Positions 16,409-25,644 of a DNA stretch of 31,655 bases are shown here, one piece after another. Each line of letters starts with the position of its first letter. The first letter of the stretch is position 1. The DNA is from 13-1-40CM-64-14 sp036393975 (GTDB taxonomy: Bacteria > Sysuimicrobiota > Sysuimicrobiia > Sysuimicrobiales > Kaftiobacteriaceae). Position numbers and translations under genes: made by a program. Location: positions 1 to 31,655 of the forward strand of contig DASWFZ010000079.1 in the NCBI GenBank assembly GCA_036393975.1, given 5' to 3'. The notes beneath the pieces were generated by a model. It searched no databases. It was not told the DNA's origin and worked only from the letters and a program-made list of their open reading frames with translations.

Positions 16409-17647
16409 TTAGCGATCCGTGCCATCCTGCTGCCCCCCACCGAGGCTTGAACGCACATCGCTCGCCAGGGCAGACTCCAAGGGGCGGGGGGCCTCAAAAA
16501 AGATGCTGAAATACCGTTGCGTGAAAAGTCGCAATGTACTGGGAAGGGAAAACCATTTAGCGACCTGGCCGACTGCAAGCAGCGGGAGGGCGAGGAGCGC
16601 CCGATTACTCCACATCAAAGCCCTAAACTTTCGGCGTGATCGTTCGGTGAACTCCTGGTACTGATTCCCGGCTTGATTGAGACTCAACTCGCCATCCAGC
16701 ACACGTCCCAACAGTTCCCCACATTTGAACCCGCCTAGCACCGCGGTTCTGATCCCTTCCCCTGTCAGCGGGAGGCAGTGACCTGAGGCATCGCCGACGA
16801 CAAACACGCGATCGACTACCGGCGAGCGGAGCCCTGATGCCAGAAATCCGCCATGGACGGCGCCAGGCCGAAGCCCGAAGCGCCCCATGAACTGCTCGAG
16901 CGCTCCGTGCAGTCTGCTCCGACCCAGGTAGCTGAGCACTCCGAACCGGATCCCCCCTCCGGCCGGAAACGCCCAAGCATATCCGTCGCGCACTTCAGGA
17001 AGAAAGTAAAAATGCAGTCCAGGCTCGAAAGTGCCCTCCACTTCGGACTCGATGCCAAATGCCATCCAGCGGCGGTTCACAAGCGGCGACGTGGGGCCTC
17101 CAAGTAGGACCGCTCGCCATCCAGTGGCATCCACGAGGAATTTCCCTGAGACATCTCCTGTCGTGGTCTGGACGATGGAGCCGGACCGCCCGGTGACCGA
17201 GGCCTGGATGAAATCGACCCCGGCGTATTCAAACGCACGCTCACAGAAATGCTGATAGTCGAACGTGCAGAATGACTCGGGCAGCGACCAGACAGCCCGC
17301 GAGGACGGCGTGTGAATCAGCAATCGGTCATGGACCTGCCGGATCGAATCAGCTGCCCCCATAGCGTGGACGATTGAGACGGGCGCCGCGCACGCGGAGG
17401 TGACCCCATCCCCCACTGGCGCACGATCCAGTACGGCAATCCGCTGCTGGCGGGTATCGGAATTCTCAGCCCTGGGGCGACCCAGTCGCTGGGCGACGGC
17501 CAGTCCGGCAAAGCTGGCCCCAGCGATGACAACATCATAGTCGGTGTCCACGAGCATGGGAGGATCGGAATCGGCTGCGAACGCATGACCGCGATGCGGA
17601 CCCGGGTCCATGACCTTGGCGGCAGGGGAGGGGAGGCGTGAACTCAT
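16409..17647 (-). CDS. FAD-dependent geranylgeranyl reductase-family oxidoreductase
   Basis: Flavoprotein of up to 412 residues. The N-terminal dinucleotide-binding motif is YDVVIAGASFAGLAVA (about residues 37-52), a GxSxxG variant common in the geranylgeranyl reductase family. The second FAD motif is VFVVGDASGHCLPLTGEGI (about 282-300). A hydrophobic segment (ALLALPLLAVGQVAKWF) near residue 350 may touch the membrane. Family members saturate isoprenoid chains or oxidise or halogenate small molecules; the substrate here is unknown. The start is uncertain: 17647 is 10 bp after the dnaE stop, 17611 and 17557 are also possible, and the last lies just before the Rossmann fold. Likely co-transcribed with dnaE. 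The hypothesis of a quinone or carotenoid lipid substrate is weak. Confidence 0.8.
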   Translation of the reverse strand: MSSRLPSPAAKVMDPGPHRGHAFAADSDPPMLVDTDYDVVIAGASFAGLAVAQRLGRPRAENSDTRQQRIAVLDRAPVGDGVTSACAAPVSIVHAMGAADSIRQVHDRLLIHTPSSRAVWSLPESFCTFDYQHFCERAFEYAGVDFIQASVTGRSGSIVQTTTGDVSGKFLVDATGWRAVLLGGPTSPLVNRRWMAFGIESEVEGTFEPGLHFYFLPEVRDGYAWAFPAGGGIRFGVLSYLGRSRLHGALEQFMGRFGLRPGAVHGGFLASGLRSPVVDRVFVVGDASGHCLPLTGEGIRTAVLGGFKCGELLGRVLDGELSLNQAGNQYQEFTERSRRKFRALMWSNRALLALPLLAVGQVAKWFSLPSTLRLFTQRYFSIFFEAPRPLESALASDVRSSLGGGQQDGTDR

Positions 17648-17657
17648 CGCCAGGCCA

Positions 17658-20600
17658 TCAGTCTTGCCACACGGCGCCAGCGCCCAGCAAGGTTTCGAGT
17701 TCTGCCTGGAGTTCTGCAGACGCCGCGACCCGCAGTTCGCGTGCGTCCATCACCACTTCGCGATCAGACGCCCGGACATGCAATAACACGGGCAGATCGC
17801 CGTGTCGCCGACCCAACATTTCTTTGAGGCGGTGGAGCCCCTCTTCTCCCAGCTGACCGGCATCCACTCGGACGTGAAGCGCCCCGGGGGCCCGAGCCGC
17901 AGGAGGAGAGTCGCCAGCGGCGTCGGCATCGCCGTTGGTTGAGGCAGACGCGACGAGAGCCGGGAGGGGGGCGACCTCCTCGGCGTCTTCGAGGGTCAGC
18001 ACGCGGTCGGCTAGGAGCTTGGCCTGTTGCTCCGCGATATCGACCTTGCCGCGCACGACGATGACCGCATCGCGCTTGAGCAGGAAGTGCACCTGCTCGT
18101 AGGTCTTCGGGAAGATGATGACTTCACAGGTCCCGGTTAGGTCCTCTAACGTCACAAACGCCATGGCCGAGCCGCCCCGCGTCGTCGCGCGTTTCACCGC
18201 AGTGACGATCCCCCCGACCGTCACGAGGGTCTTGTCCGGGAGATCCACCAGCCGGCTCAAGGATGCGTTGATCCGCGTGGCCATAACATCGTGCACATGG
18301 CGCAGTGGGTGGTCGGAGATGTACAACCCCAGCATCTCCTTCTCCATGGCTAGCAGTTCTTCTTTGGAGAACTCCTCGACCGGTGCGGCGGGAGATTCCT
18401 CGACGGGCGTGGCGCCCTCGGCGAGATCGAATAACCCAGTTTGCCCCGAGTCCCGAGCGCGTTGGACCAGTTGTGCGGCCTCCATGACATCGTCCAGAGT
18501 CTGGAGCATCTGGGCACGGGGAGCCCCCAAGGAATCCAGCGCACCTGCTTTCACCAAACTTTCCAGCACGCGCCGATTCGCCGCGTGTGAATCCACCCGC
18601 GTCACCAGATCCCCCAGTGAGGCAAATGGCCCATCGGTTTTCCGAGCAACCAAAATGGCCTCGACTGCCCCCAGCCCAACGTTCTTCACAGCAGCCAGGC
18701 CGAACCGGATGGCCTCTCCCGTGACAGTGAAGTTCTCGAACGACTCGTTTACGTTCGGCGGCAGAACGGAGATGCCCATGCGGACACATTCAGCGACGGC
18801 GGAGGCAATTTTCTCGGTATCTCCGGCATCACTCGAGAGGACCGCGGCCATGTACTCAGCAGGATAGTTGGCCTTGAGGTAGGCGGTGTAGTATGCGATC
18901 AGCCCGTAACAGGCGGCATGCGCACGGTTGAAACCGTATCGGGCAAACGGTTCGAACTGGTCGAAGATCTGCTCGGCAACCGCGCCTTGGATGCCGCGAT
19001 CGACACATCCCGCAATGAACTTGGCGCGCTGCTGCTGCAAGCGGTCGCGGATTTTCTTGCCGATCGCATAGCGTAGCACGTCGGCCTCCGCCGGCGAAAA
19101 CCCGGCGAGTGCCTGGGCCACCGCCATGACATCTTCCTGATAGACCATTACGCCGTAGGTCTCGCGGAGCACGGGCTCGAGGGCCGGGTGCGGGTAGCTG
19201 ATGGGCTCGACGCCGTGTTTGCGGCGGATGTACGTCGGAATGTTCGCCATCGGGCCCGGACGGAAGAGGGCGACCATCGCCATGATGTCCTGGATATTGG
19301 TAGGGCGCAAGTCTTTGATGTACCTCGTCATCCCCGCGCCTTCCAACTGGAAGACTCCCACCGTCTCCCCCGCGCCCAGGAGATCGTAGGTCTTCGTGTT
19401 GTCCAGCGGGATCGACGGGAGGTCAACTGACGTCTGGCGGGTCTTCTCGATGATCTTCATCGCGGTATCAAGAATGGTCAAGTTGGCCAAGCCGAGGAAA
19501 TCCATTTTAAGCAGGCCGATCTTCTCCACCGCGGTCATATCGTACTGGGTCATCACCAGGTCGCCTTTGGTGGCCTTTTGCAGCGGCACGTGCTCAATCA
19601 ACGGATCCCGCGAGATGATCACCCCCGCCGCGTGTGTGCTGGCATGGCGGGCCACGCCCTCGAGTTTGCGACTCAGGTCGAGCAGCCGGTGGATCTGCGT
19701 ATTGTCCTCGGCGGAACGCTGGAGCTCCGGCTCACTGCGCACGGCGTCGTCCAGCGTGGCATTGAACGGGATGAGCTTCGCGATGCGGTCCACGTCGCTG
19801 TACGGGAGGCCCATCACCCGCCCCACGTCGCGCACGGCTTGCCGCGCCCCCATGGTCCCAAACGTAATGATCTGCGCCACGTGATCGTGCCCGTACTTGT
19901 CCATCACGTAGCGGATGACCTCATCGCGCCGGCTGTCCATAAAGTCGACGTCGATGTCGGGCATGGTGTAACGCTGGGGGTTGAGGAAGCGCTCGAACGG
20001 TAGACGGTACTGCAGCGGGTCAACATCGGTGACCCCGAGCGAGTACAAGACAAGGCTCCCGGCCGCCGACCCTCTCACTGTGGTGAGAATCCGGTTCCGC
20101 TTCGCGAACCGGACGAAATCTTGCACGATCAGGAAGTAAGCCGCGTAGCCCATGCGTTCGATAATCGACAGCTCGTACCGCAACCGTTCCTCCGCCTCAG
20201 GCGGGACGTGTTTGTAGATGGTGCGCAGCCCGCTGTCGCAGAGCTGACGCAAGTAGGAGTCAGCGGTCTCCCCCTCGGGGACGGGGAAGTGGGGGAGCTT
20301 CACGGCGTCGAGCTCGATGGTGAGATCGGCGCGCTCCGCCACTTCGAGGGTGCTCTCGAGCGCCTGGGGCAGCTCGGCAAACGCGTGGGACATTTCCTCG
20401 CTTGACTTCAAGTAAAACTCCGGCGTCTGCCCCATGCGGGGCTTGTCGGTGGCGTCCAGGTTTATGTTCATCTGGACGCACATCAACGTGTCCTGGGCAT
20501 CAGCGTCGGTGCGCTGGACATAGTGGACGTCGTTGGTGGCAACCAAGGGGAGGTTCAGCTCCTGGGACAGCTCGCGCATCCCGACGATATTCTTCTGCTG

Positions 20601-21146
20601 TTCGGGCATCCCGTGCGACTGGACTTCGAGGTAGAAGTTCCCCGCCCCGAAGATGTCCCGGTACTGGCCGGCGACCTGCCGGGCGCTAGCCAGATCCTCA
20701 CGCAGAATCGCCTGCGTGACCTCCCCCTTCAAACAGCCGGACAGACCCACCAATCCCGCACTGTGCGAGGCGAGAACGTCTTTGTCGATCCGAGGCTTGT
20801 AGTAGAACCCGTCTAGGTGCGCGGTCGTGGTGAGCGCGATCAGGTTGCGGTACCCCTGGGCGTTGGTCGCCAGCAAGACGAGGTGAAACGCGCTAGCGTC
20901 CAGCTTGGGGTCGCGATCAGAGAGCGATCGCGGGGCGACATAGGCCTCCACTCCGATGATCGGCTTCAGGCCCGCGGCTTTGGCCTGCAAGAAGAACTCG
21001 ATCGCCCCATACATCACGCCGTGATCGGTAATCGCCACGGCCGGCATCCCCAGCTGTTTGGCGCGGGCGATGAGAGGATGAATGCGGCTGTGACCATCGA
21101 GCAGGCTGAATTCGGTGTGCAAATGCAGGTGGACAAACGGGCTCAT
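17658..21146 (-). CDS. dnaE: DNA polymerase III subunit alpha
   Basis: Replicative polymerase of 1162 residues, DnaE1 type. The N-terminal PHP domain keeps all nine metal ligands that I align to Thermus DnaE: HLH in HLHTEFSLLDG plus its aspartate, H of TDHG, E of GVEAY, H of FHLVLLA, C of SGCLKGEV, and D and H of TNDVHYV. The palm has PDIDVDFMDSRRD and KMDFLGLAN with the three catalytic aspartates. Fingers (FRPGPM, YQEDVM), helix-hairpin-helix and an OB-fold (GGIVTAVKRATTRGG) follow. The ATG at 21146 is chosen from GAGGA upstream and its position relative to the promoter; longer starts at 21182 and 21200 would lie at or before the transcription start. Confidence 0.97.
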   Translation of the reverse strand: MSPFVHLHLHTEFSLLDGHSRIHPLIARAKQLGMPAVAITDHGVMYGAIEFFLQAKAAGLKPIIGVEAYVAPRSLSDRDPKLDASAFHLVLLATNAQGYRNLIALTTTAHLDGFYYKPRIDKDVLASHSAGLVGLSGCLKGEVTQAILREDLASARQVAGQYRDIFGAGNFYLEVQSHGMPEQQKNIVGMRELSQELNLPLVATNDVHYVQRTDADAQDTLMCVQMNINLDATDKPRMGQTPEFYLKSSEEMSHAFAELPQALESTLEVAERADLTIELDAVKLPHFPVPEGETADSYLRQLCDSGLRTIYKHVPPEAEERLRYELSIIERMGYAAYFLIVQDFVRFAKRNRILTTVRGSAAGSLVLYSLGVTDVDPLQYRLPFERFLNPQRYTMPDIDVDFMDSRRDEVIRYVMDKYGHDHVAQIITFGTMGARQAVRDVGRVMGLPYSDVDRIAKLIPFNATLDDAVRSEPELQRSAEDNTQIHRLLDLSRKLEGVARHASTHAAGVIISRDPLIEHVPLQKATKGDLVMTQYDMTAVEKIGLLKMDFLGLANLTILDTAMKIIEKTRQTSVDLPSIPLDNTKTYDLLGAGETVGVFQLEGAGMTRYIKDLRPTNIQDIMAMVALFRPGPMANIPTYIRRKHGVEPISYPHPALEPVLRETYGVMVYQEDVMAVAQALAGFSPAEADVLRYAIGKKIRDRLQQQRAKFIAGCVDRGIQGAVAEQIFDQFEPFARYGFNRAHAACYGLIAYYTAYLKANYPAEYMAAVLSSDAGDTEKIASAVAECVRMGISVLPPNVNESFENFTVTGEAIRFGLAAVKNVGLGAVEAILVARKTDGPFASLGDLVTRVDSHAANRRVLESLVKAGALDSLGAPRAQMLQTLDDVMEAAQLVQRARDSGQTGLFDLAEGATPVEESPAAPVEEFSKEELLAMEKEMLGLYISDHPLRHVHDVMATRINASLSRLVDLPDKTLVTVGGIVTAVKRATTRGGSAMAFVTLEDLTGTCEVIIFPKTYEQVHFLLKRDAVIVVRGKVDIAEQQAKLLADRVLTLEDAEEVAPLPALVASASTNGDADAAGDSPPAARAPGALHVRVDAGQLGEEGLHRLKEMLGRRHGDLPVLLHVRASDREVVMDARELRVAASAELQAELETLLGAGAVWQD

Positions 21147-21180
21147 GCGCGGTGCGTCCTCAAACGAACTGTCTGGAGCC

Positions 21181-21189
21181 ATTGTAGCA
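21181..21189 (-). promoter_or_regulatory. Extended -10 promoter of dnaE
   Basis: TGCTACAAT (extended -10, TGn then TACAAT) at 21181-21189. No good -35 is present, which is usual for extended -10 promoters. The predicted start is near 21173, about 27 nt before the ATG at 21146. Confidence 0.4.
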
Positions 21190-21257
21190 GGCAGGACCAA
21201 ACGAGAACACGAGAAACCGTGACTCCTCTCGCATCTCCCCGCAGGCGCGATGTGCCG

Positions 21258-22595
21258 CTAGGGCATGACCTCTGCGGCCACCTCCATCACGCACTCCTCC
21301 AATACGTCGAGGGCTCGGTCCAACTGACTCTCGGGGATCACCAAGGGAGCGAGGATGCGGATCACGTTGTTGAAAATACCCGCTTTCAGTAAGAGCACGC
21401 CCCGCGTCATCGCGCGGTGAATGATCTCGGCGGTTTCGCGAACGGCGGGCTCCTTGGTGGTGCGATCGCGCACCAGCTCGATCGCCACCATCGCCCCCAG
21501 CCCGCGGACATCACCCACAAGAGCTGACTGCGCCTGCCACCGGCGGAACCGCGTGCGCATTCGCTCGCCGAGCGAAGTGGCGCGCGCGACCAAGTGCTCG
21601 TCTTCCATGATTTGGAGCACCGCCAGCGCCGCGGCACACGCAACGGGGTTGCCGACATAGGTGCCCCCCAGAGATCCCTCCGGCAGGACGTTGATGATGT
21701 CGCGTGCGCCCACCACCGCCGAGACCGGGAGCCCGACCGCAATCGATTTGGCAACCGTCATCAAGTCGGGCTCAATCCCGAAGTGCTCGATGGCAAACAT
21801 ACGGCCCGTCCGCCCGATACCGGTCTGCACCTCGTCGACGATCAGCAGGATGCCGTAGCGGTCAGCCCGGGCGCGCAATTCCCGAAAGAAATTCATAGGC
21901 GGAACCACGAACCCCCCTTCCCCCAGAATCGGCTCGACGACAATCGCCGCGACACGGTCGGCCTGGACGTGCGTGGCAAACAAATCGTCGAACTGCCGCA
22001 TCACCGCCGCCGTGGCATCGGCGTCCGCCGACCGGTACGGATCGGGGAACGGGACCCGGTAAACCTCCGGCATGAACGGTCCGAAGTTCTTCTTGTAGGG
22101 TTCCACCTTGCTGGTCAGCGAGAGGCTCATGTAGGTGCGCCCATGGAACGCGCCCTGGAACGCGATGAGCGCGCTACGGCCCGTTGCCGCGCGGGCGATC
22201 TTGACTGCATTCTCGACAGCCTCGGTCCCCGAGTTGAACAAGATGGCCGTCTTCGCCCGGGAGATCGGGGCGAGCTGGCATAACCGCTCGCACAACGCGA
22301 TGTACGACTCGTAGGGCGCCACGCTGAAGTCGGTGTGGGTAAAGAGCCGCGCCTGGTCGATAATCGCCTGCACCACTTTGGGGTGAGAGTGCCCGACATT
22401 GAGACAGCCGACCCCCCCGGACAGGTCGATAAAGGTCTGACCATCCACATCGGTCAACAGAACGCCTTCGGCCCGCTGGATCACTGCCGGCAGGTGAATT
22501 CCAATGGCGTTGGCGACGAACTGCTCTTTGGCCGCGAGCAACGCCTTGGATTTCGGCCCGGGAAGTGTGTAGCGGGGAGTCGTTGCCTTCGTCAC
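21258..22595 (-). CDS. gabT: Class III aminotransferase, probable 4-aminobutyrate aminotransferase
   Basis: At 445 residues this is a typical omega-aminotransferase of the GabT/ArgD/OAT family. It shows DLSGGVGCLNVGHSHP, the phosphate-binding NSGTEAVENAVKIAR, FHGRT, the EPILGEGGF motif, VDEVQTGIGRTG with the PLP-binding aspartate, and the lysine in TVAKSIAVGLPVSAV. The GGTYVGNPVA segment and IRILAPLVIPE near the C-terminus fit the GABA aminotransferase branch, which moves the amino group of 4-aminobutyrate to 2-oxoglutarate; related substrates (5-aminovalerate, ornithine) cannot be excluded. The GTG at 22595 is supported by AAGGGGG (22604-22610) at 8 nt. It follows the RlmD-like gene by 97 bp, with no other GABA-pathway genes in view. 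Confidence 0.88.
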   Translation of the reverse strand: MTKATTPRYTLPGPKSKALLAAKEQFVANAIGIHLPAVIQRAEGVLLTDVDGQTFIDLSGGVGCLNVGHSHPKVVQAIIDQARLFTHTDFSVAPYESYIALCERLCQLAPISRAKTAILFNSGTEAVENAVKIARAATGRSALIAFQGAFHGRTYMSLSLTSKVEPYKKNFGPFMPEVYRVPFPDPYRSADADATAAVMRQFDDLFATHVQADRVAAIVVEPILGEGGFVVPPMNFFRELRARADRYGILLIVDEVQTGIGRTGRMFAIEHFGIEPDLMTVAKSIAVGLPVSAVVGARDIINVLPEGSLGGTYVGNPVACAAALAVLQIMEDEHLVARATSLGERMRTRFRRWQAQSALVGDVRGLGAMVAIELVRDRTTKEPAVRETAEIIHRAMTRGVLLLKAGIFNNVIRILAPLVIPESQLDRALDVLEECVMEVAAEVMP

Positions 22596-22692
22596 AACTA
22601 TTTCCCCCTTTGAGTGGATCTGGCATCTGATCTCGCACGGTCGCCATCCTGATCAGCGGGGACCGCGCGCACCTGCTGCAGGCGTGGCGTCG

Positions 22693-24150
22693 TCAGTCTT
22701 TGACGAGCGTCACCACCGCATGAATCCTGCTTGTCTGGGGCAGCAAATCGACGGGTTGCACTTCGATGGGCCGAAAGCCCGCGGCCCGTGCGGCCGTCAC
22801 ATCGTGCACCAGCATACCCAGGGAATGTCCGCAGCAGACCACGCGAGTCACCCCAGTTGCAGAGGCCTCGGCAAACACGGCCTCCTCGACCGGGCGCCCG
22901 CGGGAGGTGATGACGGCGGCGTCCAGATGCGTGCCCCTGGCCCGCAGCTTTGCGAGCACCCCCGTGGGCGCCCGGGTGTAAAAGATGCAGTTTGTGATGG
23001 CATTCGCGCGGGCATTCTCCCAGGCGCGATGCATCGCCTCGCGGTCTCGCGCGATCCCTATCACCTGGGCCGCTTTCCCCGCAAGCCACAGGGGGACGAG
23101 TCCCTCTTCGCAGGCGGCGTCCACCACCGTGTGGGACGCGTCTAAGGCCAGTCCGCGCGCGATCGTCTGCAGCCAGAGGGGGAGGGCTTTCGGGTTCGGG
23201 GGGACAGACGCGTCCGCGTACAGTCGCCAGTGCAGTCCCGCAATCTCGTCTTCGATGTAGTGCCGACCCCACAAGAGGCGGATCGCGCCGAGCAGCTCCG
23301 GCGTATGGGCCGGCTGCACCGACAGCAGGATGGACGTCAGATTCTCGATGCGGTCACGCAGGGCATACACGAGAGCCATGCGATCGGGCACCTCATGACT
23401 CGCGCACACCACGACCATGGCTTCCCCGCTGTCCACGCCCACCTGCGCAATGACCCCCCGCACCAATCCCCGTCCCGTGGTGCGGTCATAGATGGGCCAC
23501 CCCAGCCCGGCGAGGACGTCACGGGCGCCATGCAGGATGCGGACATTGTCGGCATGCTGGATCGGACACTCCTGCACGTTGATGACTCGGAGATCCTCGC
23601 CCGGAACGTAGTACCCCGCCACCACCTTGTCCGCACGGAGCGCCACAGCGGCCTGGAGGCGATGACGGTACTCCCAGGGGGTGACGCCGACCGCGTCCCG
23701 GATTACCGCCCCGGTCCCCTGCAGCACCGGGGCGAGGTGTGTCCGCACGAGCTGTGTCTTCTGCGCGAGTTGGGCATCCGGGTTCATGTGTTGCCACTGG
23801 CAGCCGCCACAGACTCCGAAATGCCGGCAGCGGGGAACCTCCGCATCGGGGGACTTGCGGACCAGCGTCGCGATCTTCCCTTCGGGGTGCCGGCCGCCGC
23901 GGGTGATCTCGACGACGGCTTCTTCCCCTGGGAGGGCAAACGGCACGGCCACGACCACCGGCCCAGCCGGGGCGAGTCCTGCGCCGTCGAGGTTCACCGA
24001 GCGGAATGACAACGACACGCGCACTCCCGGGCGCAACACGACAGGGATAGGGGGTTTTTTCCCTCCCGGGCCGGGGTGACGGCGGGACTTTTGTCGGTCA
24101 CGCCCCCCAGGTGAGGAGCGGGACGCTGGTGAGGGAGGGCGGGACCTCAT
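22693..24150 (-). CDS. Degenerate RlmD/RumA-like 23S rRNA uracil methyltransferase homologue
   Basis: Up to 485 residues with the architecture of RumA/RlmD: TRAM domain (VRVSLSFRSVNLDGAGLA...), [4Fe-4S] cluster domain and Rossmann methyltransferase domain. The cluster cysteines are kept (CRHFGVCGGC and the later QECPIQH). The catalytic half is strongly altered. The SAM motif DLYCGxG reads DAACEEG, the SAM-binding FFQVN segment is PPNPK, DPPRxGL reads TSRGRPV, the nucleophile motif SCNP reads CCGH, and the general-base HVE near the end reads RIHA. The fold is clear, but uracil methylation by the standard mechanism is doubtful. The start ATG overlaps the gatB stop (ATGA), implying translational coupling; the first 37 residues are proline/arginine-rich and a later GTG is possible. 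Confidence 0.82.
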   Translation of the reverse strand: MRSRPPSPASRSSPGGRDRQKSRRHPGPGGKKPPIPVVLRPGVRVSLSFRSVNLDGAGLAPAGPVVVAVPFALPGEEAVVEITRGGRHPEGKIATLVRKSPDAEVPRCRHFGVCGGCQWQHMNPDAQLAQKTQLVRTHLAPVLQGTGAVIRDAVGVTPWEYRHRLQAAVALRADKVVAGYYVPGEDLRVINVQECPIQHADNVRILHGARDVLAGLGWPIYDRTTGRGLVRGVIAQVGVDSGEAMVVVCASHEVPDRMALVYALRDRIENLTSILLSVQPAHTPELLGAIRLLWGRHYIEDEIAGLHWRLYADASVPPNPKALPLWLQTIARGLALDASHTVVDAACEEGLVPLWLAGKAAQVIGIARDREAMHRAWENARANAITNCIFYTRAPTGVLAKLRARGTHLDAAVITSRGRPVEEAVFAEASATGVTRVVCCGHSLGMLVHDVTAARAAGFRPIEVQPVDLLPQTSRIHAVVTLVKD

Positions 24151-25613
24151 CGGGACAAATGCTCCTTCAACAACTTGGTCGCCACGTCGGGGTTTGCCCT
24201 CCCCCGCGTCTTTTTCATGACTTGGCCCACCAGGAACGTAAGGGCCGAGACTTTCCCCTTCTTGTAGTCGGCGGCGGGCTGCGGGTGTTCGGCCAAGATT
24301 GCGTCGATGATAGGGACAAGTTCTCGTTCGTCGCTGATCTGCGCCACCCCGCGCGCGGCCACAAGGGCAGACGGCCGCTCGCCGCGTTGGAGCATTTCGC
24401 CCAGAATCTCCTTAGCCGTACGCCCGCTGATAGTACCCTGGTCTATGAGGGTGAGCAGTTCGGCCAGATGGACGGGGGTCATCGGCACTTGGTCGATCTC
24501 TTTGCCCTCGGCGTTGAGGTAGCCGGTGAGATCCCCGACAAGCCAGTTGCAGACGGTCTTGGGCTGCGGGTACAGGCGCACCGTCTCTTCAAAGAACTTC
24601 GCCATCGCCGCTGAGGAGGTGAGCAGTCCGGCGTCGTAGTCGGAGAGTTCGTAGTCGGCCACATATCGCGCCTGCTTCGCCTCGGGCAGTTCGGGCAGGC
24701 TCGCCCGCACGTCAGCGACCCGCGAAGGGGCAACGACGATGGGCACCAAGTCGGGCTCGGGGAAGTAGCGATAGTCCTGTGCCTCTTCCTTCACCCGCGA
24801 GCTAAACGTCACCCCGCGCCGCTCGTCCCAGTGGCGGGTTTCTTGCTGCACGGACTCACCGCGCGCCAGCAATGCGCCCTGGCGTTCGACCTCATGCGCG
24901 AGAGCGCGGTCGACGGAACGAAGGGAGTTCATGTTCTTGACCTCAGTACGGGTGCCTAGCTCTGCGCCCGGCAGATGCAGGGAGACGTTCGCATCACACC
25001 GCAGGCTCCCCTCTTCCATCCGACCGGTACTGACCTCGATCGCCTGCAGCACCGCCCGCAGCCGCATCAGTAACACCCGGGCCTCCTGGGGCGAGCGCAG
25101 ATCCGGTTCGGTGACGACTTCCATCAACGGTACGCCGCTGCGGTTGTAGTCGATGAGGCTGTGCGTGACCGTGCCGCCCCGTTCGACGTGGACCAAGCGG
25201 CCGGTGTCCTCTTCCAGATGGACGCGGCGGATGCCAATGCGCCGCCGACTCGCGCCGGAGGGAATCCACAGCTCCCCGTCCGTCGCCAACGGCGGATGCA
25301 CCTTATACCTGTACTGTGTGATTTGGTAATTCTTGGGAAGATCTGGATAAAAGTAGTTCTTCCGATGAAACTGGCTTTGCGGCGGGACCGTGCAGGACAG
25401 CGCGACGGCGGTGCGCAGACCCAGATCCACCGCCTTGCCATTGAGGACGGGTAACGAGCCCGGCAGACCCAGGCACGTGGGGCAGATGAGGGTGTTGGGA
25501 GGAGCCCCGAAGATAATCGGGCACGCACAGAACATCTTAGACGCCGTGCGCAGCTGGACATGAATCTCCAGCCCGATTACGACCTCGAAGTGTACTGGCG
25601 CTAGCGTCGCCAT
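24147..25613 (-). CDS. gatB: Asp/Glu-tRNA amidotransferase subunit B
   Basis: GatB, 488 residues, binds and activates misacylated Glu-tRNA(Gln) or Asp-tRNA(Asn) for amidation. It opens with FEVVIGLEIHVQLRTASKMFC. The zinc-site cysteines appear in FCACPI...CPTCLGLPG, followed by FHRKNYFYPDLPKNYQITQY, the conserved cradle core, and RSGVPLMEVVTEPD. The C-terminal tail domain (YqeY-like), about residues 340-488, ends in VATKLLKEHL. The ATG at 25613 has GAGG (25620-25623) at 6 nt and lies 31 bp after gatA; the frame is open to 25823, but that part is a gatA shadow. The stop overlaps the next start. Confidence 0.96.
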   Translation of the reverse strand: MATLAPVHFEVVIGLEIHVQLRTASKMFCACPIIFGAPPNTLICPTCLGLPGSLPVLNGKAVDLGLRTAVALSCTVPPQSQFHRKNYFYPDLPKNYQITQYRYKVHPPLATDGELWIPSGASRRRIGIRRVHLEEDTGRLVHVERGGTVTHSLIDYNRSGVPLMEVVTEPDLRSPQEARVLLMRLRAVLQAIEVSTGRMEEGSLRCDANVSLHLPGAELGTRTEVKNMNSLRSVDRALAHEVERQGALLARGESVQQETRHWDERRGVTFSSRVKEEAQDYRYFPEPDLVPIVVAPSRVADVRASLPELPEAKQARYVADYELSDYDAGLLTSSAAMAKFFEETVRLYPQPKTVCNWLVGDLTGYLNAEGKEIDQVPMTPVHLAELLTLIDQGTISGRTAKEILGEMLQRGERPSALVAARGVAQISDERELVPIIDAILAEHPQPAADYKKGKVSALTFLVGQVMKKTRGRANPDVATKLLKEHLSR

Positions 25614-25644
25614 CTCTGGCCTCGCCGACAGGGTTGCTGGAATA

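Noticed and set aside
22598..23272. Long alternative-frame open readings overlapping the RlmD-like and aminotransferase genes, and similar ones throughout
   Set aside because: They overlap well-supported genes, have no family motifs and show the arginine/proline/serine-rich composition expected of shadows in GC-rich DNA.
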